Origin: Holosporales bacterium
GTDB taxonomy: Bacteria; Pseudomonadota; Alphaproteobacteria; RUG11792
Direction of reading: 5' to 3'
Assembly (NCBI GenBank): GCA_031263345.1
Contig: JAISFY010000005.1
Location: forward strand, 1-5,857
Length of the DNA stretch: 5,857 nt
Shown here: piece by piece, positions 1 to 5,771 of the stretch
Position numbering within the stretch: the first letter of the stretch is position 1
How the letters are laid out: every line of letters starts with the position of its first letter
Notes under the pieces: generated by a model
Database searches by the model: none
What the model saw: the letters and a program-made list of their open reading frames with translations, nothing else
What the model was told of the DNA's origin: nothing
Made by a program: the position numbers and the translations under genes

Positions 1-78
1 CATGCGAAGCATTTTTTGAAAAGGCCTGTTGGTGTTACGCAAGTTGTGAAACAAGTGCATTCCTACGCCCGCAGATAA
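1..78 (+). CDS. C-terminal end of a truncated gene, possibly a response-regulator receiver domain
   Basis: Frame 1 is open from the window edge to a TAA at 76-78 and gives 25 residues, HAKHFLKRPVGVTQ followed by VVKQVHSYARR. The pattern L-x-[K/R]-P-hydrophobic-x-hydrophobic, then V-V-x-x-V, resembles the last beta strand and helix of CheY-like receiver domains, where a conserved Lys precedes a Pro; here that Lys would be Arg. This is a resemblance over a very short stretch, not an identification. The rest of the gene lies outside the window. It runs convergently to the tRNA gene, with about 75 bp between them and no strong terminator. Confidence 0.4.
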   Translation, partial: HAKHFLKRPVGVTQVVKQVHSYARR

Positions 79-152
79 TCCTCGAAACCCTCAGGGACCA
101 ACGGCTCTAAGCTATCCCATGAAATTCCCAGAAGGTATGATTTCACAGGATT

Positions 153-229
153 TGGTCGGGAAGAGCGGATTCGAACCGCCGACCCCTATCCCCCCAGAAT
201 AGTGCGCTACCAGGCTGCGCTACTTCCCG
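153..229 (-). tRNA. tRNA-Pro (anticodon GGG), 3' CCA encoded
   Basis: Read on the minus strand, the sequence folds into a complete cloverleaf. The 7-bp acceptor stem is CGGGAAG/CTTCCCG, the D stem is GCGC/GCGC, the anticodon stem is CTATT/GATAG around the loop CTGGGGG, the variable loop is GGGTC, and the T arm is GGCGG-TTCGAAT-CCGCT. The discriminator A (156) is followed by an encoded CCA (153-155). Positions 34-36 are GGG, so it reads CCC and CCU proline codons. G37 lies in the G run, the usual target of TrmD methylation, which protects such proline tRNAs from +1 slippage (family knowledge). The layout closely follows the E. coli proline tRNA pattern. Confidence 0.96.
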
Positions 230-243
230 ATACAATCCATTTC

Positions 244-273
244 ATTTTATCTGAAATCAGCGTCTAAAGTCAT
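244..273 (-). promoter_or_regulatory. Possible sigma70-type promoter for tRNA-Pro
   Basis: On the minus strand ATGACT (268-273, 4 of 6 matches to the -35 consensus) lies 18 bp from TAAAAT (244-249, 5 of 6 matches to the -10). Transcription would start near 237, a few bases before the mature tRNA 5' end at 229. The spacing suits a tRNA gene, but the -35 is weak and no other support is visible. Confidence 0.35.
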
Positions 274-342
274 CAGATTTTTTTATCAATAAGGATTTCG
301 ATTTAAAACTAACACCTCAGTAATTTATACAAATTTATCGTT

Positions 343-371
343 TTGAAATGGCCTTAAGGTCCAATTATATT
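343..371 (+). promoter_or_regulatory. Probable sigma70-type promoter of the zinc-ribbon/pgpA/rodA operon
   Basis: TTGAAA (343-348) and TATATT (366-371) each match the consensus at 5 of 6 positions and have the ideal 17-bp spacer. The start of transcription would fall near 378. That leaves a leader of about 120 bases before the ATG at 500, carrying short hairpins (AAGAA/TTCTT near 407-420 and TGCC/GGCA near 420-430). It is the only strong promoter-like pair I see between the divergent tRNA and the operon. Confidence 0.5.
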
Positions 372-499
372 CAGATATAACAAATTTACTAGAATCTCAC
401 TGAAAAAGAATGTATTTCTTGCCTCTGGCAGGATTCCGGGTATATCTTCTTTTATGAGTGTGTTTGCTTGCTACTGCTTTTCCCATCCTCAAAATCGAT

Positions 500-1162
500 A
501 TGAACGTTAAATGCCCATACTGCGGATGCAGTTATAAGATAAAGCTGGATATGCTAAAAAACCCGATCGGGAATGAACGGTTAGGGTATGGCTGGTGGCT
601 AAGGTGTTTTAAATGTCAAAAGAAGTGGTGGCTTAAAAAATCTAGTATTTCCATCGAATTGGAAAAATCTATTAAAGCGAACAAATCCGAACAGATCGCG
701 AAAATATCCAGATTAAGCGGTAAGAGGAAGCATTTTATTGCAAAGGCGGGTTCTTTAAGAGTCATCAGTTGTGTCTTATTGTGTATCGCTATACTCGCAG
801 TAATGGGTATATTTTATCATAAAGATGTTTTTACGGAGTATCTGATCGATAGAGCAAGACGGCTGTCAAAAAACACCCGCAAAAATATTACGATGAGTGA
901 CGTACGGTACAATATTTCAAAAACGGACGACGATGAAAGTGCCAAGATTTTCGTAACCGGAGTTATTAAAAACGATGATAATTTCGTTGCTAGGATACAG
1001 GGAATAAAAATTTCGATATTCGATGGTAAAAATGAGATAAAATCATGGGATGCGCCACTTCGATGCGATTACATAGTGCCTAAAGATAGTTTGAGTTTTT
1101 CAACCGAAACTACCATCGATAAGGTACCAGATGATATCAGGGTAGAGGTATCGATTTTTTGA
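500..1162 (+). CDS. Zinc-ribbon (MJ0042-like) single-pass membrane protein with DUF3426-like C-terminus
   Basis: From the ATG at 500 the protein has 220 residues. It opens with MNVKCPYCG, and the Cys pairs at 5-8 (CPYC) and 36-39 (CFKC) form a zinc ribbon of the MJ0042 type, which normally sits at the very N-terminus. This is why I prefer ATG 500 to the in-frame GTG at 458; the latter would add 14 residues without adding a domain. A basic linker precedes one membrane span at about 88-105 (VISCVLLCIAILAVMGIF). Residues 136-220 carry the pattern of DUF3426-type domains: a strand with VTGVIKNDDN, then ISIFDGKNEI, a 'P.D...F' turn and a final V-x-V-x-I-F. Topology is probably cytoplasmic ribbon and periplasmic domain. 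Homologues are common in alphaproteobacteria, but their role is not established. No clear ribosome-binding site is seen. The stop overlaps the pgpA start by one base (TGATG). Confidence 0.8.
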   Translation: MNVKCPYCGCSYKIKLDMLKNPIGNERLGYGWWLRCFKCQKKWWLKKSSISIELEKSIKANKSEQIAKISRLSGKRKHFIAKAGSLRVISCVLLCIAILAVMGIFYHKDVFTEYLIDRARRLSKNTRKNITMSDVRYNISKTDDDESAKIFVTGVIKNDDNFVARIQGIKISIFDGKNEIKSWDAPLRCDYIVPKDSLSFSTETTIDKVPDDIRVEVSIF

Positions 1163-1737
1163 TGAAAAGTTGGAAAGAAATCGCTGTACTGGGCTGTGTT
1201 TCCTTTTTTGGAACCGGGTTGATTTCTAAGAGGATGCCTGGAACTATCGGTTCATTTTTTGCTAGTATTTCATTGATTTTTATTCAATCAGAATTAATTC
1301 CTTACTTTTTTATTATTTTTTTTGCACTGGGTTTGTACTGTTGTTTTTCATTTTTTAAACAAAAAAATATAAATTCTATTGATAAAGATCCAGGATTTAT
1401 TGTTATAGATGAGGTATGCGGAATTTATTGTTGTGGCATATTTCTTGCAATCGGGAATTATGTATCTCTCATCGATTTTGCTATAAGTTTCGTTCTGTTT
1501 AGGCTTTTCGATATCTTGAAGCCATGGCCTATAAGACAGGTCGAACAGTGCCTCAAAAGGGGTAAACCCTTCTTTAGGATAAATACCTCCAGAGTACATT
1601 TCAAAGGGATATACAAGGCTCAGAATCGTAATGTGAATGATAAATTGGCGATAGTAGGAATTATGATTGATGACATCATGGCGGCCGTTTATGCAATACT
1701 TGTTCATGCCGTATATATCTATTTAATATCTATTTAA
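1162..1737 (+). CDS. pgpA: Phosphatidylglycerophosphatase A
   Basis: PgpA is an inner-membrane enzyme that removes the phosphate from phosphatidylglycerophosphate to give phosphatidylglycerol. All family blocks appear in order in this 191-residue protein: FGTGL (16-20) with MPGTIGS (25-31), KDPGFIVIDEVCG (75-87) with the acidic Asp/Glu pair, FRLFDILKPWPI (113-124) and GIMIDDIMAAVYA (166-178). Hydrophobic spans surround these blocks. The ATG at 1162 overlaps the previous stop (TGATG); a TTG at 1159 would add one residue. Odd point: about 41 residues separate KPWPI from GIMIDD, whereas this gap is usually about 10-12, so there is an insertion of roughly 30 residues at about 130-165 containing a basic, non-hydrophobic stretch. 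The gene abuts rodA exactly (TAA then ATG). Confidence 0.93.
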   Translation: MKSWKEIAVLGCVSFFGTGLISKRMPGTIGSFFASISLIFIQSELIPYFFIIFFALGLYCCFSFFKQKNINSIDKDPGFIVIDEVCGIYCCGIFLAIGNYVSLIDFAISFVLFRLFDILKPWPIRQVEQCLKRGKPFFRINTSRVHFKGIYKAQNRNVNDKLAIVGIMIDDIMAAVYAILVHAVYIYLISI

Positions 1738-2850
1738 ATGTTGACGATCAGATGGAAAAGATTAACATGTATTCCAGTATTTCCTTTTGTAATCGTCCTT
1801 TTCATTCAAATACTCGCTTTGGTTTTACTACACTCTATGAGTTCCGGCCATTTCTCCTCGTTGTGTCTTCGACACATCTTTAGAATTGGTATTGGAATTA
1901 TTGTAATGTTCTCAATGGTAATTATTAGTCCCAATTTCTGGAAAAGGCATGCGTATTGGCTATACTTATTATGTCTTCTGATGTTAATTATCGTATCGAT
2001 CATCGGGAAGATTTCGATGGGGGCGCAGAGATGGCTGGATTTTTATTTCTTCAATTTTCAGCCATCAGAATTGATGAGAGTAATGTTAATTATTATCCTA
2101 GCAAAGTATTTTTCGTTTTTTTCGATACAAAATACTCAAAGAACATCGTCTTTAATAGTTCCGATACTACTCACTGCTATCCCGATGCTATTCGTCCTAA
2201 TGCAGCCAGATCTCGGGACGGCTACGCTTCTATTCTTAGTAAGTGCATCCATTTTTTTTGTTTGCGGAGTACAACTTTGGAAGTTCGTCGTTGTTATGTT
2301 AGCTTGTATCGGGTTGGCTCCCATTCTATGGAATTTTTTGCATGAATATCAAAAAAATAGAATTCTAATGTTTTTATCGCCTGAGATAGATCCAAATGGA
2401 GCCGGATACCACATTATCCAGTCCAAAATAGCGCTCGGCTCTGGAGGGCTTTGGGGAAAGGGATTGATGAACGGAACACAATGTCAATTGGACTTTTTGC
2501 CCGAAAAGCAGACAGATTTTATGTTCGCAGCATTGGGCGAAGAACTCGGATTTATAGGTTGTCTGTTGCTGATTTTTTTATACTTTCTATTACTTGCTTA
2601 CAATGTGTATGTATTCTTGAGAGAACATAGTAAATTTAATCAAATCTTAGTTTTTGGACTAAATGCAATGTTATTTTTTTATATTTTCATTAATATAGCT
2701 ATGGTGTGTGGGCTATTACCGGTTGTCGGTATTCCACTTCCTTTTTTCTCGTATGGAGGGAGTGCATTAAGCGTATTGATGGCCTGTCAAGGGCTAATTT
2801 TTTCGATCGATATCGAACAGAAAAATGGCCGACATTCCTATCTGGGTTAA
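1738..2850 (+). CDS. rodA: RodA, SEDS-family peptidoglycan glycosyltransferase
   Basis: RodA polymerises lipid II into glycan strands for side-wall growth in the elongasome, working with a class B PBP (PBP2) and MreB. The 370-residue, very hydrophobic protein has about ten predicted membrane spans. Family motifs are GAQRWLDF (95-102) with FQPSEL (107-112), QPDLGTA (156-162), GAGYHIIQSKIALGSGGLWG (221-240), LPEKQTDFMFAALGEELG (254-271) and LPVVGIPLPFFSYGG (327-341). Asp260 in TDFMF aligns with the catalytic Asp of E. coli RodA. The 'YHIIQSKIALGSGG' and 'NGTQCQLDFLPEKQTDF' forms are RodA-like rather than FtsW-like. The ATG follows the pgpA TAA directly with no spacer or Shine-Dalgarno sequence, so translation probably depends on coupling. 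The usual neighbours (mrdA, mreBCD) are absent. The IS remnant begins 5 bp after the stop. Confidence 0.93.
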   Translation: MLTIRWKRLTCIPVFPFVIVLFIQILALVLLHSMSSGHFSSLCLRHIFRIGIGIIVMFSMVIISPNFWKRHAYWLYLLCLLMLIIVSIIGKISMGAQRWLDFYFFNFQPSELMRVMLIIILAKYFSFFSIQNTQRTSSLIVPILLTAIPMLFVLMQPDLGTATLLFLVSASIFFVCGVQLWKFVVVMLACIGLAPILWNFLHEYQKNRILMFLSPEIDPNGAGYHIIQSKIALGSGGLWGKGLMNGTQCQLDFLPEKQTDFMFAALGEELGFIGCLLLIFLYFLLLAYNVYVFLREHSKFNQILVFGLNAMLFFYIFINIAMVCGLLPVVGIPLPFFSYGGSALSVLMACQGLIFSIDIEQKNGRHSYLG

Positions 2851-2855
2851 TTGAT

Positions 2856-2877
2856 CAGGGCCTACGCATGAGAAATT
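2856..2877 (+). repeat. Left terminal inverted repeat of the ISAs1-like element
   Basis: The repeat begins CAGGGCCTACGCATGAG and is the exact reverse complement of 3411-3432 over 22 bases. Just inside, the two ends continue with partial similarity (GAAGAGAGCAA versus TGCAAGAGACAA). It begins 5 bp after the rodA stop. Confidence 0.95.
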
Positions 2878-2903
2878 GAAGAGAGCAAAATTTATGCTAT
2901 AAA
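2876..2903 (+). promoter_or_regulatory. Possible transposase promoter at the IS left end
   Basis: TTGAAG (2876-2881, straddling the inner edge of the left repeat) and TATAAA (2898-2903) are separated by 16 bp and match the consensus at 4 of 6 and 5 of 6 positions. The start would fall near 2910, about 30 bases before the transposase ATG at 2942, which has a weak AAGAAG ribosome-binding-like motif upstream. Confidence 0.35.
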
Positions 2904-2941
2904 TAGTGGGTAATGTTTTTGTTTATTAAGAAGAATGCACC

Positions 2942-3426
2942 ATGAAATTGATGAAGCTATTTAGGAAATTTTTTTGAAAATAGAGGATCCGAGGTCGTGG
3001 AAGAATCAGGATCATGATTTTACAGCGACTATAGGAACACCTTTTTGTGCTGCATTGGCAGGTATTGATAGCTTTTCTGGCATTTCTGATTTTGTGGAAA
3101 TGCATTTTACTAAGCTATCCAAATATTTTGACTTATCTGGAGGTATTCCAAGTCACGATAGAGTGGCCTGGATTGAAGGCTATAGGGAGAGTTACAGCAA
3201 AAGTGTGGAGAAAAGGCAAAGAAACGACAGAAACGAGATACTATATATCGTCGTTACCGCTGGATGGAGGGAAACTCAACAACATTTCGAGAAAACATTG
3301 GTGTATAGAAAATCAACTGCATTGGCGATGGATAAAAAGGATAGGTCTATAAAATCTTTGATGCGCAGGAATGCTATGTCTTTTACTCATTTGGTCAATT
3401 GTCTCTTGCAAATTTCTCATGCGTAG
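2942..3426 (+). pseudogene. ISAs1-family transposase remnant, frameshifted and lacking the catalytic core
   Basis: The gene starts at ATG 2942 (MKLMKLFRKFF) and hits TGA at 2975-2977 because of a T7 run (2969-2975). Adding one T restores a continuous MKLMKLFRKFFLKIEDPRSW. The next frame, open from 2974, gives the ISAs1 N-terminal domain through GGIPSHD (to about 3160). Homology then jumps frame to WPGLKAIGRV...TETRYYISSLPLDGG...HWCIENQLHW (about 3162-3326), a region that normally lies well over 100 residues further on. The join therefore marks a deletion that removed the DDE residues. A last shift near 3326 brings in MDKKDRSIKSLMRRNAMSFTHL, with TAG (3424-3426) inside the right repeat. No active transposase can be made. 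The two longest open pieces (2974-3426 and 3047-3352) are fragments of this one gene, not separate genes. Confidence 0.88.
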
Positions 3427-3432
3427 GCCCTG
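3411..3432 (-). repeat. Right terminal inverted repeat of the ISAs1-like element
   Basis: The minus strand reads the same 22 bases as the left end at 2856-2877, with no mismatch. The stop of the transposase relic (TAG, 3424-3426) lies inside this repeat. Confidence 0.95.
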
Positions 3433-3764
3433 CTAACTCTCCAAGCTCCAATTCCTTCTGTTTTCCATTGATACATACCATCAATAAATTTGAAAGGTCG
3501 TTAAAATTAGGTGGCGAAACGGGGGTTACAGGGCGTTCTATCGTAGTACTTGGATTTAAAGCCAGCCCCTATTAAACTTAAATATATTCAAGAAGAGAAG
3601 TAAAAAAAATAATATGCTTAATCTGTATTATTTAATAAAAAGCCGATTTTTTTTAACACATGATTTTTACTAATGCGACCGATTAATGCATCTTCTTGTT
3701 TGAATTAAAAACGCAAAATAATTTAAAATAGGCCAGTATGGTATGTGTGGGTAAGTGATTTCGA
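3433..3764. other. Intergenic region without an intact gene; possible decayed coding stretch then AT-rich leader
   Basis: These 332 bases fall into two parts. The first, to about 3575, is less AT-rich and open on both strands: the minus strand reads through 57 codons (3568 down to 3395, into the IS right end), and the plus strand reads to TAA at 3573-3575. Neither has a credible start, so I take it as possible decayed coding sequence. A small hairpin, ATTGAT/ATCAAT, is at 3467-3485. The second part is very AT-rich, with a hairpin AAATAATA/TATTATTT (3607-3633), A and T runs around 3637-3654 without a strong GC stem, and the likely porin promoter. I see no RNA gene and no convincing terminator for rodA. 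Confidence 0.6.
3700..3729 (+). promoter_or_regulatory. Possible porin promoter
   Basis: TTGAAT (3700-3705, 4 of 6) and TAAAAT (3724-3729, 5 of 6) are separated by 18 bp and would start transcription near 3736, about 28 bases before the porin ATG. The sequence before the ATG has only a weak GGGTAAG ribosome-binding-like stretch. No operator-like dyad stands out. Confidence 0.4.
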
Positions 3765-5252
3765 ATGAAGAAGTTTATCTGGGCAATGTGTTGCCCTCTA
3801 CTAGGACCATTGAGTTGCTTTGCTAGCGAGGGTGGTGGTGGCCATGACTTTGATGAGCCGGTAGTAAGTACAAAAGATGATACAAGGCCAGTGGTAAAGC
3901 CAGAGCGAGGTGGGAGGCCAGAATTCGATATTTTCGGTTCGGCTGCCTTTCATCTTGGCGTCGCTTCCCCGGAAATAACGTACTATAATGGAAATAATGC
4001 CCCAAACCAAATAAAAACTAACCAAAAATCTAGTAATGAGACGGCCACAGATACATCCAGTACGAGAATGGTCGCTGGAGAAGCCGAAGTCAATTTCTCT
4101 GCAAAAGGAACACTAGTCAATGGATGGATTTACGGAGCAATTCTTTCTTTGGATGCTATGAAAGGAGATACAGGCGTCGATAAGGCTCATCTCTCCTTCG
4201 AAAAAGATAATGTTGGAACGATCCATGTTGGTAACGTAAGAGGCCCAGATTCGACTTTCATGTGCGGTGGACAGCAGCTCATCGGTGGAATCTTCGGAGC
4301 AGATGGAGCCTTCCCTTTCGATGTTAACTACGCAACAGGGGTAATCAGCCCGGTATACATCCTTGGATTTTCTAATAAAGCAACAAAAATCGTTTATTAT
4401 ACTCCAACAATTAAAGGATTTCAAATCGGATTATCGATGGCCTCAGATACGAAGCACGTAGGACATATGCCGAGAAATAAAAGTACTGGCGATAGTGTGA
4501 TCGGCAATGATCCAGGACTCTTCATCAAAGGAGACAAAGACTCAGAGAGACCTTCTGGAAGAAATAATTTCGCCATCGGGTTACACCATACTCACGACTT
4601 TTTAAACGGATGGTCAACACAGTTTGGAACCGCCTTCCTGATGGAAGATTCCAAACCGACCGAAACAAACTGCTATGTCGGAGATGTTGTCGCTAAAAAG
4701 GATGCAGTTGGGACCGAGGGACAAACTGGGTATGAACCTGCTGTTGAGGCCTCAACTCCCATTCCGCTAAGACTAAAATTAAGAAATGCGAAGGCCTTTT
4801 ACTTATCTGGAACCGTCTCTTATAAGAATTGGTCGTTTGGTGCCGGCTACTTGAATAATGGGAAATCCAGGTTGCCGAAAGATTCGGAGTTTACGACAAA
4901 AGATGGGAAATCGGTGATCCCTGGCGGGTTCTTAGTCGCAAAAGATGGTAACGCCGGACACGCATGGAACCTCGGTGTTAAGTACACGATGGATCGATGG
5001 ACCTTTACTGGAATCTATAACAGGACTCACAGAAAGGTAACGGCCGGTCAAAATACATCTGGAGGTATCTATACTTTATCTGTCGAATATCTCGTTTGTC
5101 CAGGCCTTAAATTCTTTGGAGAAATGGATCTGATTTCGACCCGTTCTTGCGATTACGCATGCGCTGTCTATAACTTAGTACACGAAAATAAGAGTGCTAT
5201 CAGGAAACAGAAAGCGACGTTTATCGCCGTCGGTGCTAAAGTGAGCTTCTAA
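3765..5252 (+). CDS. Outer-membrane porin precursor (beta-barrel)
   Basis: The 495-residue precursor begins MKKFIWAMCCPLLGPLSCFA, a Sec signal peptide with probable cleavage after Ala20. The mature part starts with a Gly/Asp/Pro/Arg-rich stretch (about 21-53) before the first barrel-like strand, FDIFGSAAFHLGV (54-66). Alternating amphipathic strands follow, for example AEVNFSAKGTL (107-117), WSFGAGYL (356-363), WNLGVKYTM (401-409), WTFTGIYNR (412-420) and YTLSVEYLV (436-444). The protein ends FIAVGAKVSF: a C-terminal aromatic residue on an alternating strand is the beta-signal read by the BAM complex. The style matches Gram-negative general porins (trimeric diffusion channels), but the subfamily and substrate cannot be told from sequence alone. 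The mature protein has five Cys (167, 303, 445, 462, 466), which is many for a porin. It lies 18 bp upstream of rnhA. Confidence 0.85.
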   Translation: MKKFIWAMCCPLLGPLSCFASEGGGGHDFDEPVVSTKDDTRPVVKPERGGRPEFDIFGSAAFHLGVASPEITYYNGNNAPNQIKTNQKSSNETATDTSSTRMVAGEAEVNFSAKGTLVNGWIYGAILSLDAMKGDTGVDKAHLSFEKDNVGTIHVGNVRGPDSTFMCGGQQLIGGIFGADGAFPFDVNYATGVISPVYILGFSNKATKIVYYTPTIKGFQIGLSMASDTKHVGHMPRNKSTGDSVIGNDPGLFIKGDKDSERPSGRNNFAIGLHHTHDFLNGWSTQFGTAFLMEDSKPTETNCYVGDVVAKKDAVGTEGQTGYEPAVEASTPIPLRLKLRNAKAFYLSGTVSYKNWSFGAGYLNNGKSRLPKDSEFTTKDGKSVIPGGFLVAKDGNAGHAWNLGVKYTMDRWTFTGIYNRTHRKVTAGQNTSGGIYTLSVEYLVCPGLKFFGEMDLISTRSCDYACAVYNLVHENKSAIRKQKATFIAVGAKVSF

Positions 5253-5270
5253 TCTCGCGGGAAATGGATT

Positions 5271-5771
5271 GTGGAAAATACCACAAAGAGGGTCGAGATT
5301 GCTGAATTTATAGAAGCATTAAGTGATGGAGGTAGCGTATCTGTATATACGGACGGAGCCTGTAGCGGAAATCCGGGACCAGGAGGCTGGGGAAGTATAT
5401 TAATCAGAGACCATATCAAGACCACTCTTTCTGGATTTGATAGGACGACGACTAATAATCGAATGGAGCTTTTAGCCGTAATCGAGGCTTTGCGAATTCT
5501 CCCAACTAACATTAAAATCGTCGTATATACTGACAGTTCCTACGTTCTAAACGGGATAACGAAATGGATGGATAAATGGAGGGCATCGAATTGGACTTCC
5601 AGCGCTGGCACCCCAATTAAAAATCAGGACCTGTGGTGCCTCCTACTGGAGGTATCTAACGGAAAAGATATAGACTGGATTTTTGTCAAGGGACATACCG
5701 GCTGTAGCTACAACGAAGATGCAGATGTCTTAGCAAAGAGCGCAATCGTTACATCTATCATGAGAGGCTAA
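5271..5771 (+). CDS. rnhA: Ribonuclease HI
   Basis: RNase HI cleaves the RNA strand of RNA/DNA hybrids (R-loops, primers) using two metal ions. The 166-residue protein has all the key residues: Asp28 in VYTDGACSGNPGPGGWG, Glu66 in NNRMELLAVIEAL, Asp88 in VYTDSSYV, His142 in VKGHTG and Asp152 in the 'NEDADVLAKSA' block, equivalent to D10, E48, D70, H124 and D134 of E. coli. The tryptophan-rich handle is present (WMDKWRASNWTSS, then PIKNQDLW). The GTG at 5271 is the only reasonable start: the next in-frame Met is at residue 65, past the first catalytic Asp. It gives about 18 residues more at the N-terminus than the E. coli enzyme. No strong ribosome-binding site is seen, only GGGAAATGG. The 18-bp gap suggests read-through from the porin promoter. 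Confidence 0.96.
   Translation: MENTTKRVEIAEFIEALSDGGSVSVYTDGACSGNPGPGGWGSILIRDHIKTTLSGFDRTTTNNRMELLAVIEALRILPTNIKIVVYTDSSYVLNGITKWMDKWRASNWTSSAGTPIKNQDLWCLLLEVSNGKDIDWIFVKGHTGCSYNEDADVLAKSAIVTSIMRG

Larger units (their letters stand above)
2856..3432 (+). mobile_element. Non-autonomous, internally deleted ISAs1-family insertion sequence (577 bp)
   Basis: Two perfect 22-bp inverted repeats (2856-2877 and 3411-3432) bound a relic of an ISAs1-family transposase. ISAs1-family elements are typically 1.2-1.5 kb, so more than half is missing. Protein signatures identify the family: IEDPRSW...GGIPSHD at the N-terminal side and WPGLK...ETRYYISSL...HWCIENQLHW at the C-terminal side. They are read in different frames, and the DDE catalytic core between them is gone. 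No clean 8-10 bp target duplication is seen between the left flank (ttaattgat) and the right flank (ctaactctc). This suggests an old insertion, a decayed duplication or a rearranged flank. With intact ends the element could still be mobilised in trans by a full-length relative, which is inference. Confidence 0.88.

Noticed and set aside
120..145. Terminator hairpin between the 5' partial gene and tRNA-Pro
   Set aside because: TGAAAT/ATTTCA gives a 6-bp stem with a 14-base loop and no T run on either strand.
1348..1707. Minus-strand open frame of 119 codons opposite pgpA
   Set aside because: It lies wholly within pgpA, whose motifs are unmistakable. The minus-strand protein shows no domain, so it is an antisense shadow.
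1956..2345. Plus-strand open frame of 129 codons inside rodA
   Set aside because: It is the alternative frame of a clearly conserved SEDS gene, with no recognisable family and no start signal.
2974..3426. A standalone hypothetical protein of 150 residues
   Set aside because: It lies between perfect inverted repeats and joins the ISAs1 N-terminal domain to out-of-frame sequence, so it is a transposase fragment.
2847..3441. Target-site duplication flanking the IS
   Set aside because: The nine bases on each side (ttaattgat and ctaactctc) match at about four positions, close to chance.
3637..3655. Rho-independent terminator at the A-run/T-run pair around agccga
   Set aside because: The stem would be five A-T pairs only, with no GC-rich core. 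It is too weak and too far from rodA to call.
3765..3830. Lipoprotein signal at the porin N-terminus (PLSC)
   Set aside because: The -3 position is Pro rather than Leu, and the protein is a terminal-Phe beta-barrel; an ordinary signal peptide cut after SCFA fits better.
4113..4424. Minus-strand open frame inside the porin gene
   Set aside because: It is antisense to the continuous porin frame and has no start context or domain.
5249..5512. Minus-strand open frame opposite rnhA
   Set aside because: It is antisense to the RNase HI catalytic motifs. The Pro-rich stretch simply mirrors the GNPGPGGWG codons.
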